NCBI RefSeq assembly: GCF_017948485.1
Contig: NZ_JAFFSX010000017.1
Coordinates: 156,208-220,207, forward strand
Length of the DNA stretch: 64,000 bases
Origin: Streptomyces sp. GESEQ-35
GTDB taxonomy: Bacteria; Actinomycetota; Actinomycetes; Streptomycetales; Streptomycetaceae
Reading direction: 5' to 3'
Position 1 is the first letter of the stretch. Every line of letters begins with the position of its first letter. Made by a program: the position numbers and the translations under genes. The notes below the pieces were generated by a model. It had not been told where the DNA came from. It did no database searches and worked only from the letters and a program-made list of their open reading frames with translations. Below, in pieces: positions 1-10,231 of this stretch.

Positions 1-138
1 AACAGCGACCGGGGGCACACCCGCGAGGAGTTGACCCGCAGGTACGGCGCGGCCGGTCTGAAGGTGGACCGCTGGCAGCTGCTCGACCGGCTGGCGGGCC
101 TGCCGTTCAGCCATGGGATCGGCGCCGTCAAGCCCTGA
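1..138 (+). CDS. 3' end of an unidentified gene
   Basis: The first 45 codons are open from the window edge and end in TGA at 136-138, with strong G/C in third positions, so this is the C-terminus of a gene starting to the left. The visible residues end in AVKP and are basic and helical in character. I do not recognise a family from so short a piece. It reads toward the next gene, which lies on the opposite strand. Confidence 0.55.
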   Translation, partial: NSDRGHTREELTRRYGAAGLKVDRWQLLDRLAGLPFSHGIGAVKP

Positions 139-211
139 TCCTCTCGCCGAGGGCCGGCCGACCAGGCGCAAGCGCGTGGGGGTGAGGCGGTGAGGGTGCT
201 TGCCCCTCGGG

Positions 212-1096
212 TCAGGCGACGGTTGTCGGGAGGAGCCGTTCGCACAGGGGGACCGCGCCGCAGTCTGCCGCCAGGCCCCACGCCCGGTGCAGTACCGCCT
301 CGGAGGTGGAGTCGTCGCCCAGGGCCCGGAGTGCGTCCGCCATGTCGGCCAGGGCCCGGGCGTGTTCGGGGCGGTCCCCGGCGGCGCGTAGTTCCGCGGC
401 GGCCAGGGCGAGTGTGGCGGGCCGTCCGGCGGGGGCCTCGACGGCGGCGCGCAGGCGCAGGGCGATGCCGCGGGGGCGGGGGCCGAGGGTGGCCTCGGTG
501 AGCTGTGCGTCGATCAGTTCCGCGGCCCGGTCGGGCCGGCCGAGGTGCAGCAGTGCCTGGGCCGCGTCGGTCCGCCAGGGCATCTCCGTGAAGAGACCGC
601 CCTTCTGAAGCGCTGCCAGCTCCCCGACATGCAGGGCGTCGGCGAGGGCCTCCTGCGGGCACCGTACGGCCAGGAAGTGACGGCTGCGGGCTCTCAGGTA
701 CGGCAGGACGTCCTCGGTGAGCGGGAGCGGCCCGGGGACGGCGCGCCGCAGCCGGCGGTCCGCCTCGTCGTGATGGCCCAGCTCCGTCAGCGCCTCCACC
801 AGGGCCGCCACGGGCCACAGCCTCAGGGGGGTGTCGCGGTCGGCGGCCTGTACGGCGGTCGCGGCCTCCCGTTCCGCCGCGGCCAGATCGCCCAGGCACA
901 GCAGTGCCTCCGCACGCAGCGCGCCGAACGCGGCCTGCCAGCGGCGGGCCCCGGTGGCGGCGGCCCGGGTCCGCAGCCGGGCGCAGCGCTCGGCCGTCCG
1001 CTGCGGATGTCCGGTCAGCAGGAGCCTCAGCGCGGTCCGCAGCCGGGACTCGAACGGATCCGTCGGGCACGGCGGGGTGAGCACGTGACGGGGCAT
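212..1096 (-). CDS. Truncated LAL (LuxR-type) regulator, TPR region only
   Basis: The 294-residue product matches the C-terminal half of large ATP-binding LuxR (LAL) regulators. It shows TPR-like helical repeats, the conserved 'PWRTDAAQALLHLGR' stretch (about residues 171-186) and the 'CGAVPLCERLLP' segment that normally sits just before the DNA-binding domain. It stops there: no LuxR helix-turn-helix follows, and the N-terminal Walker ATPase is absent. An in-frame stop lies a short way upstream of the ATG, so the ORF is not the tail of a longer open frame. It is either a decayed regulator or a stand-alone partner protein. Divergent from the MFS gene. Confidence 0.6.
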   Translation of the reverse strand: MPRHVLTPPCPTDPFESRLRTALRLLLTGHPQRTAERCARLRTRAAATGARRWQAAFGALRAEALLCLGDLAAAEREAATAVQAADRDTPLRLWPVAALVEALTELGHHDEADRRLRRAVPGPLPLTEDVLPYLRARSRHFLAVRCPQEALADALHVGELAALQKGGLFTEMPWRTDAAQALLHLGRPDRAAELIDAQLTEATLGPRPRGIALRLRAAVEAPAGRPATLALAAAELRAAGDRPEHARALADMADALRALGDDSTSEAVLHRAWGLAADCGAVPLCERLLPTTVA

Positions 1097-1270
1097 GGTC
1101 GCCAGTGAACCCGCCTGCGCGGGGCCCGGTCATGTCTCTGTGGCGCGACTCCAGCGGCTCTGTGGCCGGTCTGGATTTCCGGGGGGAGCGGCACGCAGGG
1201 CGGGCCGGCCGAGACCGCGGCTGCCGATCCCACCGCGGGGAGAAGCACTTCGACGCCGCTGTGGCGTTCC

Positions 1271-1299
1271 TCGAGTGATGCTTCACCGGTTCTCCGGTG
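1271..1299 (+). promoter_or_regulatory. Candidate SARP box upstream of the MFS exporter
   Basis: Three heptamers lie exactly 11 bp apart: TCGAGTG (1271), TTCACCG (1282) and TCCGGTG (1293). SARP activators bind direct heptameric repeats with 11-bp spacing. The box ends about 59 bp before the exporter start. The rest of the 261-bp divergent spacer (1097-1357) holds nothing else I can name. Confidence 0.5.
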
Positions 1300-1357
1300 G
1301 CGCTTGGGACGGTGACCGGCAGTCGCCCCTCGTCCGTCCGTCGTCAGGAGGCCGTCC

Positions 1358-2752
1358 ATGACCGCGCAGGTGTCGGAGCAGTCGCCGGTACGAGCCGCGC
1401 CCCGGCCTCGTGTCCGCAGCCGGGCGCGCGGCGCCGCCGCGCTCGCGGTGATCGCCGGGTGCAACGCGATGATCCAGCTCGACGACCCGATCGTGAACAT
1501 CGCGCTGCCCGGCATGCGCGAGGGACTCGGGCTGTCCGCCGTGGGCGCGTCGTGGGTGATCAACGCCTATCTGCTCACGTTCGGCGGCCTGCTGCTGCTC
1601 GGCGGCCGGGCCGGGGACATCCTGGGCCGCCGCAAGGTGTTCATGACGGGTGTCGCCCTGTTCACGGCGGCCGCGGCCCTGCGCGGAGCCGCGCAGTCCG
1701 GCGAGTTCCTGGTGGCCGTACGAGCGGTGCAGGGCGCCGGCGCGGCGCTCGCGGCACCCAGCGGGCTCGCCCTGCTGCTGAGCACGTTCGCGGAAGGGGC
1801 CTCCCGCAAGCGGGCGATCGCCCTGTGCACCACGGTCGGCGCCGTCAGCACCGCGAGCGGGCTGCTGCTCGCGGGGGCGCTCACCTCGCTCAGCTCCTGG
1901 CGCTGGGTCCTGTACCTCGACGTACCACTCGGCCTGGCCATCGTGCTGCTCGCGCCGTTCGTCCTCGACGAGACCGCCCGCCACCGCGGCCGCTTCGACC
2001 TGACCGGCGCGCTGCTGTCCGCGCTGGGCGCCGCCTGCCTCGTGTACGGGCTGGCGCAGGCCGCCGAGCGCCCGTTGAGCGACCCGGTGGTCGTCGGCTG
2101 TGTGCTCGGCGGGGTCGTACTGCTCGCGGTGTTCGCGGCCGTCGAGCGGCGCGCGCAGCAGCCGATCGTGGTGCCGCGGCTGTTCGCCGACCGTGACCGG
2201 CTGCTCGCCTACCTGGGCACGCTCGCGGTGCCCGGCGCGCTGATCGGCACGTACTTCTTCCTCAACCAGTACTTCCAGAACCAGCACGGCTGGTCGGCGC
2301 TCAGCACGGCCTGGGCCCTGCTGCCGCTGCCGGTCACCATGGCCGTCATGGCGGTGGCCGCGGTGCGGCTCGAACGGCGCATCGGCGCCCGCCGGTTGTG
2401 GGCCGCCGGTGCCGCCCTGCTGGTGACGGGCAATCTGTGGCTGTCGACGCTCTCGGCGGGCGACGGCTATGCGGGCACGGTGTTGCCGGCGCTGGTGCTG
2501 CTCGGCGGGGGCATGGCCTTCTGTGTGCTGCCGCCGACCGTGCTGGCCACGTCGGGACTGCGCGGCGACGAGGCGGGCGCGGCCGCCAGCATGCTCAACT
2601 CCCTTCAGTCGGTGGGCGGTTCGATCGGCCTGGCCGCTCTCGTCACCGTCTCCTCGCACAGCGGCGGAATGACGGGCGGTTTCGCCACCGGGGCGGCCTT
2701 CGCGGGCTGCGCGCTACTGGCGGCACTCTTCCTGCGACACCGCTCGGAGTGA
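1358..2752 (+). CDS. MFS drug exporter, DHA2 (EmrB/QacA) family
   Basis: A 464-residue membrane protein predicted to export a small molecule in exchange for protons. Many hydrophobic segments are separated by short loops, in the order expected for the 13-14-helix DHA2 drug:H+ antiporters. The family A motif is seen as 'GGRAGDILGRRKVF' after the second helix, and the conserved 'LDDPIVNIALP' lies in helix 1. The ATG is about 59 bp downstream of a three-repeat SARP-type box, which suggests co-activation with the cluster. Likely self-resistance or export of the polyketide, alongside the ABC exporter at 28.3-30.2 kb. Confidence 0.88.
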   Translation: MTAQVSEQSPVRAAPRPRVRSRARGAAALAVIAGCNAMIQLDDPIVNIALPGMREGLGLSAVGASWVINAYLLTFGGLLLLGGRAGDILGRRKVFMTGVALFTAAAALRGAAQSGEFLVAVRAVQGAGAALAAPSGLALLLSTFAEGASRKRAIALCTTVGAVSTASGLLLAGALTSLSSWRWVLYLDVPLGLAIVLLAPFVLDETARHRGRFDLTGALLSALGAACLVYGLAQAAERPLSDPVVVGCVLGGVVLLAVFAAVERRAQQPIVVPRLFADRDRLLAYLGTLAVPGALIGTYFFLNQYFQNQHGWSALSTAWALLPLPVTMAVMAVAAVRLERRIGARRLWAAGAALLVTGNLWLSTLSAGDGYAGTVLPALVLLGGGMAFCVLPPTVLATSGLRGDEAGAAASMLNSLQSVGGSIGLAALVTVSSHSGGMTGGFATGAAFAGCALLAALFLRHRSE

Positions 2753-2771
2753 CGGCCGGGCCTGCGCGCCC

Positions 2772-4169
2772 TCAGTAGCGGTAGTGGTCCGGCTTGTACG
2801 GCCCCCCGACCTCGACGCCGATGTAGGACGCCTGCTCGGGGCGCAGCGTCGTCAGCTTCACGCCGAGTGCGTTCAGGTGGAGCCGGGCGACCTTCTCGTC
2901 CAGGTGCTTGGGCAGGGTGTGGACACCGACCGGGTACGCGTCGGGCTTGGTGAACAGCTCGATCTGGGCCAGGGTCTGGTCCGCGAAGGAGTTGGACATC
3001 ACGAAGGACGGGTGGCCGGTGGCGTTGCCCAGGTTCATCAGACGGCCCTCGGAGAGGACGATGAGCACCTTGCCGTCGGGGAACGTCCAGGTGTGAACCT
3101 GCGGCTTGACCTCGTCCTTCACGATCCCCGGCACGGCCGCCAGGCCCGCCATGTCGATCTCGTTGTCGAAGTGACCGATGTTCCCGATGATCGCCTGGTG
3201 CTTCATCCTGGCCATGTCGCCGGCCATGATGATGTCCTTGTTGCCGGTCGTGGTGACGAAGATGTCGGCCGTCTCGACGACCTCGTCCAGCGTGGTGACC
3301 TGGTAGCCGTCCATCGCCGCCTGGAGCGCGCAGATCGGGTCGATCTCGGTGACGATCACGCGGGCGCCCTGTCCGCGCAGGGACTCCGCGCAGCCCTTGC
3401 CCACGTCGCCGTAGCCGAACACGACCGCGGTCTTGCCGCCGATCAGGACATCGGTGGCGCGGTTGATGCCGTCGATCAGGGAGTGCCGGCAGCCGTACTT
3501 GTTGTCGAACTTCGACTTGGTCACCGCGTCGTTCACATTGACCGCGGGGAACAGCAGTGTGCCCGCACGCTGCATCTCGTACAGCCGGTGGACGCCGGTC
3601 GTGGTCTCCTCGGTCACCCCGCGGATCCCGTCGGCGAGGGCGGTCCAGTCGATGCCGCTCGACCTCAACAGGTCCTGCACGACGGCGAGTTCCTCGTTGC
3701 CGGCGGGCGGGAGCTCGCCGGACTTGAGGTACTCGACGCCCTGGTGGACGAGGACGGTGGCGTCACCGCCGTCGTCCAGGATCATGTTCGGGCCCGCATG
3801 GCCCGGCCAGGTCAGGGCCTGCTCGGTGCACCACCAGTACTCCTTGAGCGTCTCGCCCTTCCACGCGAAGACGGGGATGCCGGCGGCGGCGATCGCGGCG
3901 GCCGCGTGGTCCTGGGTGGAGAAGATGTTGCAGGACACCCAGCGGACCTCGGCGCCCAGCGCGACGAGGGTCTCGATGAGAACGGCCGTCTGCACGGTCA
4001 TGTGCAGGGAGCCGGTGATCCGGGCCCCGGCCAGCGGCTGCGCCTCGGCGTACTCCGCACGGATCGCCATCAGGCCGGGCATCTCGTGCTCGGCCAGGGT
4101 GATCTCCTTGCGGCCGAACCCGGCCAGGGACAGGTCCGCGACCTTGTAGTCCGTGAACTCAAGCGACAT
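2772..4169 (-). CDS. sahH: S-adenosyl-L-homocysteine hydrolase
   Basis: The 465-residue product cleaves S-adenosylhomocysteine to adenosine and homocysteine, relieving product inhibition of methyltransferases. The NAD-binding loop 'VFGYGDVGKG', the 'NKYGCRHS' stretch and the diagnostic C-terminal 'DHYRY' are all present. The ATG at 4169 was chosen because the protein begins MSLEFTDYKVADLSLAG as in the family; a longer open frame upstream is only the antisense of metF. Its start overlaps the end of metF by 11 bp, so the two are translationally coupled. Last gene of the cassette metK - kinase - metF - sahH, and convergent with the MFS gene 19 bp away. Confidence 0.95.
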   Translation of the reverse strand: MSLEFTDYKVADLSLAGFGRKEITLAEHEMPGLMAIRAEYAEAQPLAGARITGSLHMTVQTAVLIETLVALGAEVRWVSCNIFSTQDHAAAAIAAAGIPVFAWKGETLKEYWWCTEQALTWPGHAGPNMILDDGGDATVLVHQGVEYLKSGELPPAGNEELAVVQDLLRSSGIDWTALADGIRGVTEETTTGVHRLYEMQRAGTLLFPAVNVNDAVTKSKFDNKYGCRHSLIDGINRATDVLIGGKTAVVFGYGDVGKGCAESLRGQGARVIVTEIDPICALQAAMDGYQVTTLDEVVETADIFVTTTGNKDIIMAGDMARMKHQAIIGNIGHFDNEIDMAGLAAVPGIVKDEVKPQVHTWTFPDGKVLIVLSEGRLMNLGNATGHPSFVMSNSFADQTLAQIELFTKPDAYPVGVHTLPKHLDEKVARLHLNALGVKLTTLRPEQASYIGVEVGGPYKPDHYRY

Positions 4170-5016
4170 GGAGGCTCCTGGAGGTCTGGAGGTTGCGATG
4201 GATGTCGAGCGCGGCGGTGGATCTGTTGAGCGTGATGTAGTGCAGCCCGGGCGCCCCTTCGGCGAGCAGCCGGCCGGCCATGGCGGTGGCGTGGTCGACA
4301 CCGATCCGGTGCCCGGCGGCGGGATCGTCGCGAGCCATCTCCAGGCGGTGGGCGAGGTCTTCGGGGAAGGCCGCGCGGGACAGTTCGGCGAAGCGGCGGA
4401 TCTGGCGTACGTCGGTGGCGGGCATGATCTCCGGGATGATCGGTGTGTCGCAGCCCGCCGCGGCCACCCGGTCACGCAGCCGCAGATAGTCCTCCACGTG
4501 GAAGAACATCTGGGTGATGGCGTAGTCGGCGCCCGCCCGGCACTTGGCGACGAAGTGCCGGATGTCGCTGTCCCAGTCCGGTGAGCGCGGGTGCCGCTCG
4601 GGGAAGGCGGCCACCGCGATGGTGAAGTCGCCCAGGGACCGCACCAGTTCGACCAGCTCGCGGGCGTGTGTGAAGCCGTCCGGGTGGGGTGTCCAGGGGC
4701 CGCCCGGGTCGCCGGGCGGATCGCCCCGCAGGGCCAGGACGTCCCGGATGCCCGCGTCCGCGTACTGGCCGACGATGTGGCGCAGTTCGGCCGCCGAGTG
4801 GCCGACGGCGGTGAGATGGGCGACGGGCCGCAGCGTGGTCTCGGCGGCGATGCGGCGGGTGACGGCGATGGTCCGGTCGCGGGAGGAGCCGCCCGCGCCG
4901 TAGGTGACGGACACGAAGTCGGGGCGCAGCGACTCCACCCGGCGGATCGTGTCCCACAGGGCACGCTCGCCCTTCTCGGTCTTCGGGGGGAAGAACTCGA
5001 AGGAGAAGGTCGTCAT
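4159..5016 (-). CDS. metF: 5,10-methylenetetrahydrofolate reductase
   Basis: 285 residues, a TIM-barrel FAD enzyme reducing methylene-THF to methyl-THF, the methyl donor for making methionine from homocysteine. Visible signatures are 'SFEFFPPKTEKGE' with the catalytic Glu near the N-terminus, 'YGAGGSSRDRT' and 'LALRGDPP' for folate binding. Length is normal for the bacterial enzyme. It overlaps sahH and follows the PfkB kinase by 55 bp. That spacer contains a GCTGGACGTC direct repeat of unknown meaning. Confidence 0.95.
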   Translation of the reverse strand: MTTFSFEFFPPKTEKGERALWDTIRRVESLRPDFVSVTYGAGGSSRDRTIAVTRRIAAETTLRPVAHLTAVGHSAAELRHIVGQYADAGIRDVLALRGDPPGDPGGPWTPHPDGFTHARELVELVRSLGDFTIAVAAFPERHPRSPDWDSDIRHFVAKCRAGADYAITQMFFHVEDYLRLRDRVAAAGCDTPIIPEIMPATDVRQIRRFAELSRAAFPEDLAHRLEMARDDPAAGHRIGVDHATAMAGRLLAEGAPGLHYITLNRSTAALDIHRNLQTSRSLHVA

Positions 5017-5071
5017 GCTGGACGTCCCTGCTGGACGTCGTCCCCGCAGGGCGTCCGCCCGGGTCCGCCGG

Positions 5072-6058
5072 TCACGCCAACTCCATGAGCACGGGGGCGA
5101 GTTGCCCGGCCGTCTCGGCGCCGTACGCCTGTTCCGCCGTATGCAGCAGGCGCTGCGGGTCGATGCGGTACGTCTGTGAGCCGACCGTCGCGAGCGCCTG
5201 TGCGGCGACCACGCAGCCGAGACGGGCGGCGGCTTCGAGGGCGAGTCCGCGGCCGAGGCCGGCCAGGAAGCCGGCCCGGAAGGCGTCGCCGACGCCGGTC
5301 GGGTCGGCCACGGGGACGTCGGGGACGGCCGGTACGGTCAGCGTCGGCTCGCCCTCGCGGTCGATGCGTACACCGGCGCCGCCGAGCGTGGTGACCCAGG
5401 CGCCGACGCGGGTGAGGATCTCGGTGGGCTCCCAGCCGGTGCGTTCGCGCAGCAGCGCGGCCTCGTACTCGTTGGTGAACAGCCAGCGCGCGCCGTCGAC
5501 CAGGTCCCGCACCTCGTCCGACTCCAGCCGGGCGAGCTGCTGGGAGGGGTCGGCGGCGAAGGCCAGGCCCAGTTCACGGCACTCGGCGGTGTGGCGGAGC
5601 ATCGCCGCCGGGTCGTTGGGGCAGACGAGGACCAGGTCGGGGCGGGGGGCCTGAAGAGTGTCCAGCTGCCACAGGTCGATGTCCCGGGCGTCCTGCATGG
5701 CGCCCGCGTAGAAGGCCGCGATCTGGTTGGCGTCCTGGTCGGTGATGCACAGGAAGCGGGCGGTCTGCCGCTCGCCGGAGACCAGGACCGCCCCGGTGTC
5801 GACCCCGTGCTCCTTCAGCCAGGTCTCGTACTCGGCGAAGTCGCTGCCCACGGCGCCGACGAGCAGCGGCGCGAGGCCGAGACCGCCGAGGCCGTAGGCG
5901 ATGTTGGCCGCGACTCCGCCCCGGCGCACCTCAAGGGCGTCGACGAGGAAGGAGAGCGACACATGGGCGAGCTGGTCGGGGATCAGCTGATCCGCGAACC
6001 GGCCGGGGAAGACCATCAGGTGGTCGGTGGCGATGGAACCGGTGACAGCGATGCGCAC
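5072..6058 (-). CDS. PfkB-family carbohydrate kinase, probable adenosine kinase
   Basis: 328 residues with both PfkB signatures: the N-terminal glycine-rich 'RRGGVAANIAYGLGGLG' (about residues 45-61) and the C-terminal 'DPTGVGDAFRAGFLAGL' carrying the catalytic Asp and the anion hole. Ribokinase-fold enzymes of this type next to sahH phosphorylate adenosine, pulling the SAH hydrolase reaction forward. Adenosine is inferred from context, since the fold also covers ribose and fructose kinases. It sits 30 bp downstream of metK in the same transcript. Confidence 0.85.
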   Translation of the reverse strand: MRIAVTGSIATDHLMVFPGRFADQLIPDQLAHVSLSFLVDALEVRRGGVAANIAYGLGGLGLAPLLVGAVGSDFAEYETWLKEHGVDTGAVLVSGERQTARFLCITDQDANQIAAFYAGAMQDARDIDLWQLDTLQAPRPDLVLVCPNDPAAMLRHTAECRELGLAFAADPSQQLARLESDEVRDLVDGARWLFTNEYEAALLRERTGWEPTEILTRVGAWVTTLGGAGVRIDREGEPTLTVPAVPDVPVADPTGVGDAFRAGFLAGLGRGLALEAAARLGCVVAAQALATVGSQTYRIDPQRLLHTAEQAYGAETAGQLAPVLMELA

Positions 6059-6088
6059 GTCGGGTTCTCCTCGAAAGGCGCGGGCCGT

Positions 6089-7297
<1,209 letters not shown>

Positions 7298-7362
7298 GTC
7301 TCTCCGTAACTTGTCGGGCGGCCCGCGGCGGGCCGTCGATCACGCCGCCGTCGTCCGGCCGG

Positions 7363-9942
7363 TCACCCGGTGCGTCCGGGGTGTCCGGCCCGTTCGGCGG
7401 CGGTTTCGAGCATGCGGGCGTGGCCGTCGGCGTCGGCCGCGGCGGAGGTGAGCACCACGAGCGGAGGGCGTCCGCCGTTCGCCGCGATGCGCCGGGCGAT
7501 CTCGTAGGCGACGCTTCCGCCGCCGGAGAACCCGCCCAGGACGAGGAGTTCCTCCGCGTCGGCCAGGGGCCGCAGCGCCGTGTAGCGGGCGTGCGCCCCG
7601 CCGGGCACGGAACGCAGCAGGACGATCGACTCGGGGCCCCGGTAGGCCCGGGCGAGGCGGTAGTAGTGGGAGCGCGGGGTGCCGTGGGTCTGTAGGAGGC
7701 AGACGGTGCCGGCGCCGGCGGCCGCGGCGGCGCGCAGCGGGACGAGCAGGGGCTCCGACTCCGCGTCCGGCGGGCTGCCCACGGGTTCGCGGGCCGGGGC
7801 GGTGTCCCGGTCGCGGGACGGCGAGACGGACTCGGCGGCGTCGACGACGGCGGACAGCAGATCCAGGATGTCGGCCACGGTCGTGGAGTCGCCCGCCACG
7901 TACGGCAGTTCGCCCAGCAGCAGGGCGCTGTGGGTCAGCACGCCGACGGCGTCGACGAGACGGGCCCGGTCGTACCAGGCGGTCAGCGCGAGCCGGCCGT
8001 CGCCGTCGTGGTGGGCGACGAGCGTGAGCGGGAAGGCGGTGCGGGCGCCCAGGGTGTCGGGCTCCTCGACGCGGATGCCCTGGGCGGCGAGCGCGTCCAC
8101 GAGGTCGTCGGGGTCGCGCGGCCGGCTCTCAAAGACAAGGAGCGTGCCGTCCTCCTCGGAGTCGAGGACCGGCTCCGTCCCCGTCTCCGTCTCCGGGGTG
8201 GCCCAGGTGCGGACCTGGCCCGGGGAGATCCATTCGTAGGACGACATGTCCAGGGCCCGGTCGCGGAGTTCGGCGAGCAGGGACGCCATGGTGGAGCGGG
8301 GATCGACCTCGACGGACAGCGGCAGCGCGGTACGCAACGCGGCCGGCATGCGTTCCGCCCCCTCGAACGAGATACCACGCCCGGAGGCACTGACCCCGAA
8401 CCGGACCCGAGCCGCGGCCCCGGCCCCACAGGCCCGATACAACAGCACGGCCCAGACCGCCTGAAGCACACTGCTCTCCGTACTGCCCCAGTGCGCAGCC
8501 CAGGCACCGAGCCGCTCAGTCTGCGCAACGGTGAGACGCAGCCGGGTACGCGCGACGGCACCGGACGGTGGCACGGAGGCGGGGCGATCCACGCCGGACG
8601 CCGAGCTATCCGCGCCGGAGGGCGAGCTATCCGCGCCGGAGACGGGGCGGTCCGCGCCAGTCGCGGGGCGATCCACGCCAGTCGTGGGGCGATCCACGCC
8701 GGACACCGGACCACCCACGCCAGACGCCGGGCGATCCGCGCCAGAAGCGGGACGGTCCACGCCGGTAGTGGGGCGGTCCACGCCGGACGCCGGACCACCC
8801 ACGCTGGTAGCCGGGCGATCCACGCCGGACGCCGGACCACCCACGCCGGTAGCCGGGCGATCCACGCCAGAAGCGGGACAGTCCGCGCCAGTCGCGGGGC
8901 GGTCCACGCCAGACGCCGGGCCGTCCCCCGTAGTCGGGCGGGACGCTTCGGTGGTGGGTGGGACGGGCCAGGTGGTGTCGGTGGGGGAGGGTAGGGAGCG
9001 GGACCAGAGGTCGCGGGCGGGGGCGGTGTTCTGGCGGCTGAGCCAGCGGGCGTAGTCGCGGATGTCGGGGCGGCGTTCGCCGCCGGGCAGCCGGCCGCCG
9101 GCCAGATAGGCGCGGTAGAACTCGCGCAGCAGCAGACGTGCGCTCCAGTCGTCGAGCAGCGCGTGGTGGTAGGTGAGCAGCATCCGCGTGGGCACGGGCT
9201 GCTCGCGTTCCGCGCCGCCGCCGAACACGGTGACGCGCAGCGGACCGGGCAGGCGCGGGTCGATGCCGCGCGCGCGGTCGTGTGCGACGAGGTCGGGCCA
9301 GCGGACGGCGGCGTACGGCAGCCACAGCACGGTGGCGTCGATGTGCTCGTGCAGGACGATCAGAGGTTCGGGCCCGTCGTCGAAGGCGGCGCGCAGCACG
9401 CTCTCGCTGTCGGTGACGGACTGCCAGGCGGCGCGCAGGCGTTCGGGGTCGAGGGGGCCGTGCCAGACCACGGTGAGCTGCTGGACGTGGCGGCCGGGGT
9501 GGGCGTCGGAGTCGGCGAGCAGTTCACGCTGGAGCGGGGTCGCCGCGAGGCTGCGGGCGGGCTGGGCGCCGGGCAGCGGGTGGGTGAGCAGGTCGGCGAG
9601 CCGGCCGTAGGGGAAGACGTCGGCCGGGATACCCGTGTCGTCGGTGGCGAGGCGGAGGGCGTGGTGGCCGGGGCCGAGTTCGTCGACGCGGTGCCGCCAG
9701 GCCCGGGCGTCCGGGTCGTGGACGGCGAGATGGTCGAGGGCAGCCTTGAGCCGGGCCGGGTCGAGGGGGCCGCGCAGCTCCAGGGCGGGCGCGTCGTAGG
9801 GGGGCCGGCCCAGGTCGACGAAGACGGTCGTCGTCTGCTCGGGCGGCTGGGGTGAGGCATGATCGGCGGTCATCGGATATGCGGGGCACGCCCGTTCGGT
9901 GGCCGCGCGTACGGCGTGCTCTCGACGCGTACGACTGTGCAC
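7363..9942 (-). CDS. Condensation domain plus C-terminal partial thioesterase, with heptad repeat insert
   Basis: 859 residues. The N-terminal part is an NRPS-type condensation domain. The catalytic motif reads HHALLDD (about residue 260), a variant of HHxxxDG. The second lobe, with 'FGVSASGRG', resumes at about residue 465. Between the lobes lie about 17 copies of a 7-residue unit (GVDRPAT/S) encoded by 21-bp repeats. The C-terminus looks like an alpha/beta-hydrolase thioesterase, with Ser in 'GGFSGGG', but the protein ends about 40 residues later, so the Asp/His half is missing. There is no adenylation or carrier domain, so it must act on free carrier proteins. The GTG at 9942 and the ATG at 9873 are both possible starts; neither has a well-spaced ribosome site. 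Confidence 0.75.
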   Translation of the reverse strand: MHSRTRREHAVRAATERACPAYPMTADHASPQPPEQTTTVFVDLGRPPYDAPALELRGPLDPARLKAALDHLAVHDPDARAWRHRVDELGPGHHALRLATDDTGIPADVFPYGRLADLLTHPLPGAQPARSLAATPLQRELLADSDAHPGRHVQQLTVVWHGPLDPERLRAAWQSVTDSESVLRAAFDDGPEPLIVLHEHIDATVLWLPYAAVRWPDLVAHDRARGIDPRLPGPLRVTVFGGGAEREQPVPTRMLLTYHHALLDDWSARLLLREFYRAYLAGGRLPGGERRPDIRDYARWLSRQNTAPARDLWSRSLPSPTDTTWPVPPTTEASRPTTGDGPASGVDRPATGADCPASGVDRPATGVGGPASGVDRPATSVGGPASGVDRPTTGVDRPASGADRPASGVGGPVSGVDRPTTGVDRPATGADRPVSGADSSPSGADSSASGVDRPASVPPSGAVARTRLRLTVAQTERLGAWAAHWGSTESSVLQAVWAVLLYRACGAGAAARVRFGVSASGRGISFEGAERMPAALRTALPLSVEVDPRSTMASLLAELRDRALDMSSYEWISPGQVRTWATPETETGTEPVLDSEEDGTLLVFESRPRDPDDLVDALAAQGIRVEEPDTLGARTAFPLTLVAHHDGDGRLALTAWYDRARLVDAVGVLTHSALLLGELPYVAGDSTTVADILDLLSAVVDAAESVSPSRDRDTAPAREPVGSPPDAESEPLLVPLRAAAAAGAGTVCLLQTHGTPRSHYYRLARAYRGPESIVLLRSVPGGAHARYTALRPLADAEELLVLGGFSGGGSVAYEIARRIAANGGRPPLVVLTSAAADADGHARMLETAAERAGHPGRTG
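8582..8938 (-). repeat. 21-bp tandem repeat array inside the condensation-domain gene
   Basis: About 17 imperfect copies of a 21-bp unit, consensus GGGCGATCCACGCCGGACGCC on the plus strand, run head to tail without spacers. Being a multiple of three, the array keeps the frame and encodes a Gly-Val-Asp-Arg-Pro-Ala-Thr/Ser heptad linker. Alternating subtypes (GGACCACCC and GGGCGATCC) suggest growth by unequal exchange of two-unit blocks. Confidence 0.93.
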
Positions 9943-9984
9943 GACCTCCGTGAACGGCTGCGGAAGTACCCCCTCCCTCCCCTC

Positions 9985-10002
9985 TCTGCGAGCGCTGAAC
10001 GA
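9985..10002 (-). promoter_or_regulatory. Weak candidate SARP box upstream of the condensation gene
   Basis: On the minus strand TCGTTCA and TCGCAGA are 11 bp apart. The match is weaker than for the other boxes, but it lies about 43 bp before the first gene of the transcript that includes the SAM cassette. The remainder of the spacer 9943-10231 holds a copy of the palindromic intergenic repeat and no gene. Confidence 0.3.
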
Positions 10003-10084
10003 GTATGCGCAGGGCCACCCACACGGTCCTGATGCGGCGCTGACACCGTGCTAGGCGCTCCGCCGGGGGTGCCGGCGAGGAACG

Positions 10085-10165
10085 TGCCGCGATGTGCCGT
10101 CGGTCGGCTGCGGCGCCGTCGTGGCTGGTCGCGCAGTTCCCCGCGCCCCTTCGGGGCCCGGGGCC
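10085..10165 (-). repeat. Dispersed palindromic intergenic repeat, copy A
   Basis: Core CGCGCCCCTTCGGGG, flanked by the tail that reads GGGGAACTGCGCGACCAGCC on the minus strand. The same core and tail occur near 19.65, 27.8, 36.85, 42.2-42.4 and 51.8 kb in both orientations. The palindrome can fold into a stable hairpin at the end of a transcript. Here it lies between the PPTase stop and the condensation gene start. Confidence 0.85.
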
Positions 10166-10231
10166 CCGTATGCGGATCCTCGACCGGTCCTGGACGCGGC
10201 CTCGACCCCGGCCCGAGTGTGCCCCCGGCGA

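Noticed and set aside
7298..7362. SAM riboswitch ahead of metK
   Set aside because: Only 65 bases separate metK from the upstream stop codon, and no SAM-I or SAM-II stem arrangement is seen.
8582..8938. Regular short repeats looked at as a CRISPR array
   Set aside because: Units are adjacent with no spacers, 21 bp, in frame within a protein gene, and no cas gene is present.
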